Positions 1-5,884 of a stretch of DNA of 7,768 nt are shown one piece after another. The notes below the pieces were generated by a model. The model did no database searches and was not told the DNA's origin. It saw nothing but the letters and a program-made list of their open reading frames with translations. Location of the stretch: assembly GCA_905211615.1 (NCBI GenBank), contig CAJMBB010000090.1, positions 1 to 7,768 on the forward strand. Direction: 5' to 3'. The translations under genes were made by a program, and so were the position numbers. The DNA comes from an uncultured Collinsella sp. (GTDB taxonomy: Bacteria > Actinomycetota > Coriobacteriia > Coriobacteriales > Coriobacteriaceae). The stretch's first letter is position 1; the number at the start of each line of letters is the position of its first letter.

Positions 1-551
1 ATGCGAACCTCCAGTCCGGACCGCCCCGCGGTCCAACTTTCTGTCCGCACCCCCATCGAGGTCACAAAGACCATCGCCACGGAAAACGCACCATATACTA
101 CCGAGATGGCAAGCGAAGTTTGCTGCGGGGACAGAAGCTCAGGGATGTACGTCACGCCCACGGCGAGCAGCGCACCCGAGACAGAGCCCAGGACAATGCG
201 CGAGATAAAGAGCACCTGGAAGTTGGGCGCCAGTGCCATAAACAAATTGCCAAGCACAAAGACGATGCTGTAGCACACGAGCAGCTGGTAGCGGCGGAAT
301 CGCCCCGTGCTGAGCGCAAGCACCGGCGTCGCGATGGCGTAGACCAGCGCGAACACGCTGATGAGCTGGCCCGCAGTGGCAAGTGATACGCCGAGTTCCG
401 TCGCCAGGTCGCTTTCGATGCCGATGACCACGAACTCGGAGCAGCCGAGCGAGAATCCCAACAGCACGAGCAGCGCCAGGCAGAGCTTGGCGCGCGCAGG
501 GGAGAGCGCGGCGGCGGTTGACTTACTTTTAGGCGTGGTTGCGGCGATCAA
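1..551 (-). CDS. MFS efflux-type transporter, N-terminal part (runs off the left edge; possible frameshift)
   Basis: This is the first 183 codons of an integral membrane transporter of the major facilitator superfamily, closest in style to AraJ/sugar-efflux type drug:H+ antiporters; the substrate cannot be told. Five hydrophobic segments are visible, at about residues 23-44, 60-80, 89-107, 113-135 and 146-166. Between segments 2 and 3 lies STGRFRR, the position of the family's conserved basic loop, and segment 4 carries SRIVLGSVSG, a motif-B-like stretch. I chose TTG at 551 because GGAG lies 8 bases upstream; an in-frame GTG at 560 is the alternative. The last 16 residues, after TSMG, look unlike an MFS protein. 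Removing one base from the run of five C at 50-54 gives a reading that ends in PDWRFA, a typical sequence before segment 6. The gene may therefore be frameshifted, or the assembly may hold an error. Family call is firm; intactness is uncertain. Confidence 0.8.
   Translation of the reverse strand, partial: MIAATTPKSKSTAAALSPARAKLCLALLVLLGFSLGCSEFVVIGIESDLATELGVSLATAGQLISVFALVYAIATPVLALSTGRFRRYQLLVCYSIVFVLGNLFMALAPNFQVLFISRIVLGSVSGALLAVGVTYIPELLSPQQTSLAISVVYGAFSVAMVFVTSMGVRTESWTAGRSGLEVR
18..34. repeat. Small GC-rich inverted repeat inside the MFS gene
   Basis: GGACCGC (18-24) and GCGGTCC (28-34) are perfect 7-base arms around a CCC loop. The hairpin lies in the stretch where the MFS reading loses family resemblance, so it could be a small inserted element. 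It could equally be a chance palindrome in GC-rich coding DNA. Confidence 0.3.
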
Positions 552-581
552 GGTTGTCACTCCAATGTCGCATTGATAAGC

Positions 582-594
582 GGGATTCAATCCC
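582..594. promoter_or_regulatory. 13-base palindrome upstream of the MFS gene, possible operator
   Basis: GGGATT and AATCCC flank a single central base, giving a perfect odd palindrome 31 bases upstream of the MFS start. Its place suits a binding site for a dimeric regulator, but no regulator gene is in view and short palindromes arise by chance. This is position and symmetry only. Confidence 0.25.
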
Positions 595-608
595 TGCAAC
601 TCTAACAG

Positions 609-641
609 AATGTGACAAAGGGGCAGTCCCTTTGTCACATT
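609..641. repeat. Palindrome A: perfect 14-bp inverted repeat, REP-like
   Basis: AATGTGACAAAGGG (609-622) and CCCTTTGTCACATT (628-641) are perfect 14-base arms around a 5-base centre, so either strand can fold into a long hairpin. Neither side is followed by a T run, which argues against an intrinsic terminator. One arm recurs at 7302-7318 (16 of 17 bases compared with the minus strand of 624-640), and a weaker copy lies at 7732-7744. Recurrence in one short window suggests a dispersed repetitive extragenic palindrome. That class is known in many bacteria, often moved by RAYT (TnpA-REP) transposases, but none is encoded here. Confidence 0.75.
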
Positions 642-661
642 GCGCTGCCGGCCAGTCGCCC

Positions 662-726
662 AAACCATCACAACATTCGATGAAAATCTCGAAATCGAGG
701 AAAAGTGTCGAATGTTGTGACGGTTT
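662..726. repeat. Palindrome B: 65-bp nested inverted repeat
   Basis: Bases 662-680 pair with 708-726 over 19 positions with one mismatch (667/721); the inner 13 bases, TCACAACATTCGA and TCGAATGTTGTGA, are a perfect match. The 27-base centre holds a second small inverted repeat, CTCG/CGAG at 688-691 and 696-699. It lies 20 bases after palindrome A and upstream of the likely promoter of the gene at 813. The size and nesting suggest a mobile palindromic repeat (REP or small MITE) or a structured transcript. There is no T run for a classical terminator and no other copy in this window. Confidence 0.7.
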
Positions 727-742
727 TCGTGTCCGGCGCGGG

Positions 743-771
743 TGAGCTTCGGTGCCGTCTGGGGGTATAAG
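743..771 (+). promoter_or_regulatory. Likely promoter of the membrane protein gene at 813
   Basis: TATAAG at 766-771 matches the -10 consensus in five of six positions. At a 17-base spacing, 743-748 is only a poor -35 match, so recognition would rest on the -10 box. Transcription would begin near 778, about 35 bases before the start codon. Confidence 0.4.
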
Positions 772-812
772 ACTAGCGAGTGTTTATTTGCGAGGCCTAA
801 GGGGCGCCCCGT

Positions 813-1682
813 ATGGATATCGATAACTTTGAATGGTGGTATAGCGAGGGCGAGGCTCCGGACGAGGAGTGGGACGAGCCCGCGCCGCGTGACGTGAAGA
901 GCGACGAGGACGAGACCGGCAACGATGCCGCTGTCGAGCCTGACGCCGCTTCCGACTCCGCCGAGCCCCTAACCTTTGAACAGGCCTGGGCCCAGGCCGA
1001 GGCCGACGAGGCTAAGGCCGATGCCACGGCCACACTCGGTGAGCCGGCGGACATGTCCATCTCGCCGGCCAAGACCCCGCAGCCGCGCCATAACATCGAC
1101 CCCGGCAGCACGGCATCCTTCAGCATACTCGACGTGCCCGCGCAAGGCGCCCAGGCGCCTGCGCCCACGCATCGCCCCGACCTGGCTCGCGAGGAAGACG
1201 CGGGCCGCCACTCACCACTCGGTCCCATCCTCATCGCCTTCATGGCCGGCGTCATCGCTTGCTCGGCGATCGGAAATGTCTGGAGCCATGTGGAGCAACA
1301 GCGCAAAGACGCCGCCAAGGTCGAGATGTCTGTCGAGCAATCGCTCAGCCGCACGCGCTCGGTACATGTGTCGGTCGAGGTCAAGGACGGCGCGACGTGG
1401 GACACCGCGCGCGGCGACAGTCAAATGCTCATCCACATCGTGGGGCGCACGCTCAAAGGGCAGACGATTGACGAGTACCAATACGTCAATTCCGCTGGTG
1501 ACGGCATCGAACTTAAGCCCGGCGACTACGAGCTCACCGTCGATGAACCGCCCGTCGCCACCGACGGCACGCGCTTCCGTGCCTCAAAGCGCATGGTCCC
1601 CGTGAACTTTAACTCACAGGCGCCCGACACGGTCGACACCACACCGCAGGGCGGGTTCGACCTTTACGCAATCGCTCAATAA
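813..1682 (+). CDS. Unrecognised single-pass membrane protein with acidic N-terminus
   Basis: I do not recognise this 289-residue protein. Residues 1-80 are strongly acidic and low in complexity, rich in Asp, Glu and Ala; residues 80-133 are Pro- and Ala-rich. One membrane segment follows at about 135-157. Residues 160-180 are charged and probably helical. The C-terminal part, about 182-289, looks beta-rich, and GIELKPGDYELTV (231-243) resembles the PGDY-type strands of extracellular beta-sandwich domains. The likely topology is acidic tail inside and globular domain outside, since no cleavable signal peptide precedes the helix. AAGGGG at 799-804 is the ribosome binding site, 8 bases before ATG, and overlaps the palindrome GGGGCGCCCC (801-810). 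The gene appears to stand alone. A role in the cell envelope is plausible but unproven. Confidence 0.85.
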   Translation: MDIDNFEWWYSEGEAPDEEWDEPAPRDVKSDEDETGNDAAVEPDAASDSAEPLTFEQAWAQAEADEAKADATATLGEPADMSISPAKTPQPRHNIDPGSTASFSILDVPAQGAQAPAPTHRPDLAREEDAGRHSPLGPILIAFMAGVIACSAIGNVWSHVEQQRKDAAKVEMSVEQSLSRTRSVHVSVEVKDGATWDTARGDSQMLIHIVGRTLKGQTIDEYQYVNSAGDGIELKPGDYELTVDEPPVATDGTRFRASKRMVPVNFNSQAPDTVDTTPQGGFDLYAIAQ

Positions 1683-1718
1683 CTGCGCCTGCCGCTTCTC
1701 CTTGCCGCCAAGAGTGGG

Positions 1719-1743
1719 ACAATAGCCCTCGACACTATTGTTT
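1719..1743 (+). terminator. Weak stem-loop between the membrane protein and epimerase genes
   Basis: ACAATAG (1719-1725) and CTATTGT (1735-1741) form a perfect 7-bp stem with a 9-base loop, followed by TTTACTTTT. It could be a weak terminator for the gene ending at 1682. It ends 6 bases before the GGAGG of the epimerase gene, so it could instead affect that gene's transcription or translation. Confidence 0.35.
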
Positions 1744-1761
1744 ACTTTTGGAGGAAGTAGC

Positions 1762-2655
1762 ATGTCTACCGTCATTACCATCAAGCGCGGCGGCCTCACC
1801 GCGGCCATCGATTCCATGGGCGCCCAGCTCACGAGCCTTGCCCTCAACGGCAACGAGTATCTGTGGCAGGGCGACCCCGCCTTTTGGGGCAAGCACGCGC
1901 CCATCCTGTTCCCCATTGTGGGCTCGCTGCGCAACAACACGGCAACGTCTGCGGCCGGCACCTGCGAGATGCCGCGCCACGGACTCGCGCGCATCGTCGA
2001 GCACAAGCTGGTCGAGGTTTCGGAGGACGGCTCCTCGGTAACGTACGAGATTACCGATACGCCCGAGTCGCTCAAGGCGTTCCCGTTCCACTTTAAGCTC
2101 AACATGACCTATGCCTTGACCGGCGACGCCACCCTCACGCAGACCTTTGCCGTCACCAACACCGGCGACGTGGACCTGCCGTTCTCGGTGGGCGGCCACC
2201 CCGCATTTAACGTGCCCGCCCCCGGTGCCGAGGACGAGGCGTTCGAGGATTACGAGCTGGCGTTTACCGAGGCTTGGACCAACGAGGCTCCCATCATCAC
2301 GCCCGACGGTCTTATGACGTTCGAGGGTAGCTACAAGGCTCCCGATAACTCGGACGTGCTGCCCATCACGCACCGCAGCTTCGATAACGACGCCATCATG
2401 TTCACCGATACCCCGGGCTCCACGCTCACGCTGCGCGGCCGCAAGTCGGGCCACGGCGTCAAGATCGACTTTGAGGGCTTTAAGTACATTGGCGTGTGGT
2501 CTGCCGCCAACGACGCTCCGTTTGTGGCGCTCGAGCCCTGGACCGGTCATACCACCATGGACACCGAGGACGATGTCTTTGAGCACAAGGTCAACACCAT
2601 CACCTTGGCTCCCGGCGCTACCGATAAACGCAGCTTTAGCGTCACCTTGCTCTAG
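1762..2655 (+). CDS. Aldose 1-epimerase family protein (LacX-like)
   Basis: This 297-residue cytoplasmic protein belongs to the galactose mutarotase fold, which interconverts alpha and beta forms of free sugars (aldose 1-epimerase, COG2017). It most resembles the LacX-like branch, shown by YLWQGDPAFWG (33-43), ILFPIVGSLRN (48-58) and MPRHGLAR (70-77). The family's catalytic positions are present: His73 in PRHG, His146 in GGHPAFN and Glu258, the general base, in ALEPWTGHTT. Length is normal for the family. ATG at 1762 is preceded by GGAGGAAG at 1750-1757; an upstream in-frame TTG at 1738 lies inside the stem-loop and lacks a ribosome binding site. The gene is closed by its own terminator, so it looks monocistronic. 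The natural sugar is unknown; LacX-like proteins are often found with galactose or lactose genes, but none are here. Confidence 0.93.
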   Translation: MSTVITIKRGGLTAAIDSMGAQLTSLALNGNEYLWQGDPAFWGKHAPILFPIVGSLRNNTATSAAGTCEMPRHGLARIVEHKLVEVSEDGSSVTYEITDTPESLKAFPFHFKLNMTYALTGDATLTQTFAVTNTGDVDLPFSVGGHPAFNVPAPGAEDEAFEDYELAFTEAWTNEAPIITPDGLMTFEGSYKAPDNSDVLPITHRSFDNDAIMFTDTPGSTLTLRGRKSGHGVKIDFEGFKYIGVWSAANDAPFVALEPWTGHTTMDTEDDVFEHKVNTITLAPGATDKRSFSVTLL

Positions 2656-2712
2656 AGGTTCCGCCGCTCGGTCGATGCTGCGCGCCGTCCAGAGCGATAA
2701 TTTGTCATTCAT

Positions 2713-2753
2713 AAGGCAAGGCATAGACCTTCTGGTCATGCCTTGCCTTTTTC
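2713..2753 (+). terminator. Strong intrinsic terminator after the epimerase gene
   Basis: Twelve perfect base pairs join 2713-2724 (AAGGCAAGGCAT) and 2738-2749. A single bulged A is followed by four more pairs (2726-2729 with 2734-2737) around the loop TTCT. The stem runs into TTTTT (2748-2752). It is 58 bases past the epimerase stop codon and isolates that gene from the ABC transporter operon. Confidence 0.9.
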
Positions 2754-2827
2754 ATGCCAACTTGTTCGCTCTGGACGTCGCTCGCTGGCATTGCCAAAAC
2801 ATCGACGTTCCCAATGACTACCGTGTG

Positions 2828-2880
2828 TCTATTAATTTTTCGAGCTTGTGCTGCGCTGCTGGTCGCTGGCGTATATCCTG
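2828..2880 (+). promoter_or_regulatory. AT-rich upstream region of the ABC transporter operon, promoter likely
   Basis: The 2754-2919 gap must hold the operon promoter because a strong terminator precedes it. An AT-rich island at 2829-2840 includes TATTAA (2830-2835), and TATCCT lies at 2874-2879. Neither has a convincing -35 box at 17 bases, so the exact site is not settled. A small palindrome, TGGCA-T-TGCCA (2786-2796), nested in the arms ACGTCG/CGACGT (2775-2780, 2803-2808), could be an operator. Confidence 0.3.
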
Positions 2881-2919
2881 TTAAGTCGTCAGCATACGAT
2901 TCAACAGGGAAGGCAGATT

Positions 2920-3846
2920 ATGCATTCTCCCCATCAACGCGACGCGCATCCACAGCCGATATGCAGCCGTCGCATCTTTTTGGGTAGCGCTCTCGCTGCG
3001 AGCGCTTCTGTCGTCGCCGGCGCACTTGCCGGTTGCCAGCGTCCCTCCACGCTGGAAGTAGTTCAGCCCACGACGGGTGGCGGTCGCGACGACCTGTCCG
3101 ATTCCGTGATCGGCAAGGACAAGATCCGCATTGGCATGGAGGCGGCCTACGCCCCGTACAACTGGCAGGTCTCCGAAGCCAGCGAGTACACCATCCCCAT
3201 CGACAACGTGCAGGGCGCCTATGCCGATGGCTACGACGTGCAGATCGCCAAGATCGTCTGCAAGGCCCTCGGTGGCGAGCCCGTCGCCGTCAAGCAGAGC
3301 TTCTCGGGCCTTATCGATTCGCTCAACAACGGCCAGATCGACCTCATCATTGCCGGCATGAGCGCCACGCCCGAGCGCGAGGAGTCCGTCGGCTTTTCCG
3401 ATCCGTACTTCATTGGCTACTTTGGCCTGTTCGTAAAAGAGGGCTCGCCCTACCAAAATGCGACCAAGCTCAGCGACTTTAGCGGCGCTACGGTCCTCGG
3501 CCAAAAGGACACCATGCTCGATACCGTCATCGACGAAATCCCGGGCGTTGTGCACAAAAACCCGGTCGATTCGGTTCCCACGGTATTTTCGAACCTGCTG
3601 CAGGGCACGTGCGATGCCGTGACCTACAACACCGAGAACGAGAAGGGCTATATGGCCCAAAACCCGGGCATCGTGCCGATTCAATTTGCCGAGGGCGAGG
3701 GCTTTAAGCAGGAGGTCACGGCAAACGTCGGCTGCCGCAAGGGCTCGGACAAGCTGCTTAAGCTCATCGATAAGACGCTCAAGGGTATCAGCCAGGAGGA
3801 GCGCGACCAGATGTGGGACGCGTGCCTCGATCGTCAGCCGGCATAG
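2920..3846 (+). CDS. Amino acid ABC transporter substrate-binding lipoprotein (Tat-type signal)
   Basis: This 308-residue protein would capture a polar amino acid outside the membrane and deliver it to the permease encoded next. It starts with a lipoprotein signal: SRRIFLG (16-22), a hydrophobic stretch, then LAGC with Cys39 as the lipidated residue. The paired arginines followed by x-F-L fit the Tat consensus, so folded export by Tat is likely. Residues 67-305 form a family 3 solute-binding domain (SBP_bac_3): IRIGMEAAYAPYNW (69-82), DGYDVQIAK (103-111) and GMSATPER (146-153). Arg153 sits where the family binds the ligand's alpha-carboxylate, which supports an amino acid ligand; the exact one cannot be told. 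ATG 2920 has AGGGAAGG 6 bases upstream; an in-frame upstream start at 2848 would spoil the signal peptide. It is the first gene of the operon. Confidence 0.94.
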   Translation: MHSPHQRDAHPQPICSRRIFLGSALAASASVVAGALAGCQRPSTLEVVQPTTGGGRDDLSDSVIGKDKIRIGMEAAYAPYNWQVSEASEYTIPIDNVQGAYADGYDVQIAKIVCKALGGEPVAVKQSFSGLIDSLNNGQIDLIIAGMSATPEREESVGFSDPYFIGYFGLFVKEGSPYQNATKLSDFSGATVLGQKDTMLDTVIDEIPGVVHKNPVDSVPTVFSNLLQGTCDAVTYNTENEKGYMAQNPGIVPIQFAEGEGFKQEVTANVGCRKGSDKLLKLIDKTLKGISQEERDQMWDACLDRQPA

Positions 3847-3855
3847 GGAGGCAGC

Positions 3856-5004
3856 ATGAAAACCATCAATCGTCTGGCCTCCTTTATCAAGTCCGACCAT
3901 CGCTATGTATATCTGGGCACGAGCGTTATCGCGGCGCTCGGTCTGGCGTTTAGCCAGCGCAACCCCACGCCGTTGAGCTTCTTGGCGCCTACGGGCGTCT
4001 TCCAGGATTGCCTCTGGGCAATCCTTTGGGCCTGGCTCGTCGCGTCGGCGGCAGCGCTCATCACCAAGCTCATGCACTGGAACGACTATCGCGAGAAATC
4101 TCCGTTTGCTTCCGACCGCTTCCGTCACGGCGCGCGCCTGGGCAGCTATGTCGTCGTTGCCATTGCGGCGATCTTCTTTATCGACCGCTGCGTCATGTCG
4201 TTTATCGACCTGGTGCAGGTGAGCATTGTCTCGGATTCCAACCCCAGCGACTTTTTGTCGAGCCTGGTCTACATGACCTACAAGAGCGGCGACTTCTTCA
4301 TTCGCGGTATCGAGATCACCATCGCGCTTGCCACCTTCGGCACCGTCATCGCATTCTTCCTGGCGCTGCTCTTCGTGTTCCTGCGCATTCAGACCTTCGA
4401 TCGCGTGGACAACGACCTGGTGCGCTTCTTTAAGAGTATCGGCCGCGGCTTTGCGACCGTCTACTCCACCATCGTACGCGGCACGCCCATGATGGTGCAG
4501 GGCCTGCTCATCTACTACGCGGGCTTTACCGTTCTGCGCGGCATGGGCTTCGAGACGGCGCAGGCCAATCAGATCTGGAGCACCTTTACCGCGGGTCTTG
4601 TCACCATTTCGCTCAACTCCACCGCCTATATGATGGAGGTCCTGCGCGGCGGTATCGAGTCCATCGATCCCGGCCAGGCCGAGGCGGCGCGCTCGCTGGG
4701 CCTGTCGCAGTGGCAAGCTATGCGTAAAGTCGTGTTCCCCCAGGGCATTAAAAACGCGATCCCGGCGCTCACCAACGAGCTCATCATCAACATCAAGGAT
4801 TCGTCGGTGCTCTCGGTCATCGGCGTGTTTGACCTCATGTACGCCACCACCACCGTCGCCGGCGTGTACTACCGCCAGATGGAGGTCTACTGCGTGGCGC
4901 TCGTGGTCTACCTGATCCTGACGCTCGTGGCGAGCCGCCTGCTCGAGGCCTTTGGCAAAAAGCTCGGCGCCGAGGCTCCGGTCACGCTGCCCAGCTCCAA
5001 CTAG
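3856..5004 (+). CDS. Amino acid ABC transporter permease with N-terminal membrane extension
   Basis: This 382-residue protein is the membrane channel of the importer, of the HisM/GlnP type. The family domain spans about residues 148-368, with IEITIALATFGTVIAF (152-167), RGTPMMVQ (208-215) and the EAA loop, EAARSLGLSQWQAMRK (276-291), which docks on the ATPase. The usual family length is about 210-230 residues. Here about 145 residues precede the domain and hold three further hydrophobic segments (about 18-32, 52-72, 95-120) joined by a basic stretch at 79-94. Such extensions occur in some Gram-positive relatives, but their role is not known to me. The start ATG 3856 follows AGGGAGG, which overlaps the stop codon of the binding protein gene; the gap is 9 bases, so translation is probably coupled. 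Confidence 0.93.
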   Translation: MKTINRLASFIKSDHRYVYLGTSVIAALGLAFSQRNPTPLSFLAPTGVFQDCLWAILWAWLVASAAALITKLMHWNDYREKSPFASDRFRHGARLGSYVVVAIAAIFFIDRCVMSFIDLVQVSIVSDSNPSDFLSSLVYMTYKSGDFFIRGIEITIALATFGTVIAFFLALLFVFLRIQTFDRVDNDLVRFFKSIGRGFATVYSTIVRGTPMMVQGLLIYYAGFTVLRGMGFETAQANQIWSTFTAGLVTISLNSTAYMMEVLRGGIESIDPGQAEAARSLGLSQWQAMRKVVFPQGIKNAIPALTNELIINIKDSSVLSVIGVFDLMYATTTVAGVYYRQMEVYCVALVVYLILTLVASRLLEAFGKKLGAEAPVTLPSSN

Positions 5005-5026
5005 GCTCAAGACGAGGAGAATCATC

Positions 5027-5812
5027 ATGGCAGATACCGCCACTACCGGCACCGCGGCCGCCGCACAGACCAATGAGCCGCTCATCCGCGTCGAGGGCCT
5101 GCGCAAGAGCTTCGGCTCGCTCGAGGTGCTCAAGGGCATCGACCTGTCCGTTAACCCCGGCGAGGTCGTCACTATTATCGGCGCCTCAGGCTCGGGCAAA
5201 TCGACCTTTCTGCGCTGCCTCAACCTGCTCGAGACTCCGGACGCGGGCCATATCTGGTTCCACGGCCAGGACCTTACGGCCGAGCGCTGCAACATTAATA
5301 AGCTGCGCGAGGACATCGGCATGGTGTTCCAGGGCTTTAACTTGTTCAACAACATGGATGTGCTCGACAACTGCACGCTCGCGCCCGTCACGCTCAAAAA
5401 GATGAGCAAGGCCGAGGCTGAAAAAATAGCGATGGAGCATCTGACGAGCGTGGGACTCGAAAAGTTCGCGCACGCCGCCGTGGGTCGCCTGTCCGGTGGT
5501 CAAAAACAGCGCGTGGCCATCGCTCGTGCCCTATGTATGAATCCGCAGATCATGCTGTTCGACGAGCCGACCTCCGCACTCGACCCCGAGATCGTGGGAG
5601 AGGTGCTCGAGGTCATGCGCAAGCTCGCTGCCGACGGCATGACCATGGTCGTCGTCACGCACGAGATGGCCTTTGCCCGCACGGTGTCCGACCGCGTGGT
5701 CTTTATGGACAAGGGCGTAGTGCTCGAGGATGCCGCGCCGGCGGAGCTCTTCGGCAATCCCAAACACCAGCGCACCCGCGAGTTCCTCTCGCGTTATCTC
5801 GAGGACAAATAA
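5027..5812 (+). CDS. Amino acid ABC transporter ATP-binding protein (GlnQ-like)
   Basis: This 261-residue cytoplasmic ATPase powers the importer and works as a dimer on the EAA loops of the permease. All nucleotide-binding motifs are intact: Walker A GASGSGKST (52-60), Q-loop VFQGFNLF (100-107), signature LSGGQKQR (155-162), Walker B IMLFDEP (175-181), D-loop SALD (183-186) and the switch His212 in THEM. FQGFNLFNNM and the LSGGQKQRVAIARAL run are typical of the polar amino acid uptake (PAAT) group. The N-terminus carries an Ala/Thr-rich tail of about 17 residues before the domain. I chose ATG 5027 for GAGGAG at 5014-5019; an in-frame ATG at 4952 lies inside the permease gene. Third gene of the operon, 22 bases after the permease. 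Confidence 0.95.
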   Translation: MADTATTGTAAAAQTNEPLIRVEGLRKSFGSLEVLKGIDLSVNPGEVVTIIGASGSGKSTFLRCLNLLETPDAGHIWFHGQDLTAERCNINKLREDIGMVFQGFNLFNNMDVLDNCTLAPVTLKKMSKAEAEKIAMEHLTSVGLEKFAHAAVGRLSGGQKQRVAIARALCMNPQIMLFDEPTSALDPEIVGEVLEVMRKLAADGMTMVVVTHEMAFARTVSDRVVFMDKGVVLEDAAPAELFGNPKHQRTREFLSRYLEDK

Positions 5813-5835
5813 CCGACCGCAAACGCTTATGTGGC

Positions 5836-5860
5836 AGGGCCGCTCCGGTGGGGCGGCCCT
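5836..5860 (+). terminator. GC-rich hairpin between the ATPase and M20 genes
   Basis: AGGGCCGC (5836-5843) and GCGGCCCT (5853-5860) pair perfectly, and three more pairs, one of them G-U, extend the stem to 11 bp around a GGT loop. It is followed by CGTCATC, not a T run. It may therefore be a partial terminator, a processing site or an mRNA-stabilising 3' end that lets the transporter and M20 genes differ in expression. Confidence 0.45.
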
Positions 5861-5884
5861 CGTCATCACAATCGAAAGGATGTC

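Noticed and set aside
609..641. Palindrome A as an intrinsic terminator
   Set aside because: No T run on either side, and the flanking genes are divergent, so no transcript would need to end here.
797..1405. A 202-codon minus-strand open frame opposite the membrane protein gene
   Set aside because: Ser/Ala-rich with no motif; the plus strand has a promoter, ribosome binding site and a plausible membrane protein. Kept as a shadow, though both are unrecognised.
1735..2739. A 334-codon minus-strand open frame opposite the epimerase gene
   Set aside because: It is the mirror of a gene with catalytic residues in place, and it also covers the terminator hairpin.
2881..5409. An 842-codon open frame on the minus strand across the transporter genes
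   Set aside because: It lies antisense to three genes with intact family motifs, has no ribosome binding site or recognisable domain, and shows the Arg/Asp/His-rich composition expected from reading GC-rich codons backwards.
5831..5884. An 18-residue upstream extension of the M20 protein
   Set aside because: It would translate the intergenic hairpin and has no ribosome binding site; M20 relatives begin close to the ATG at 5885.
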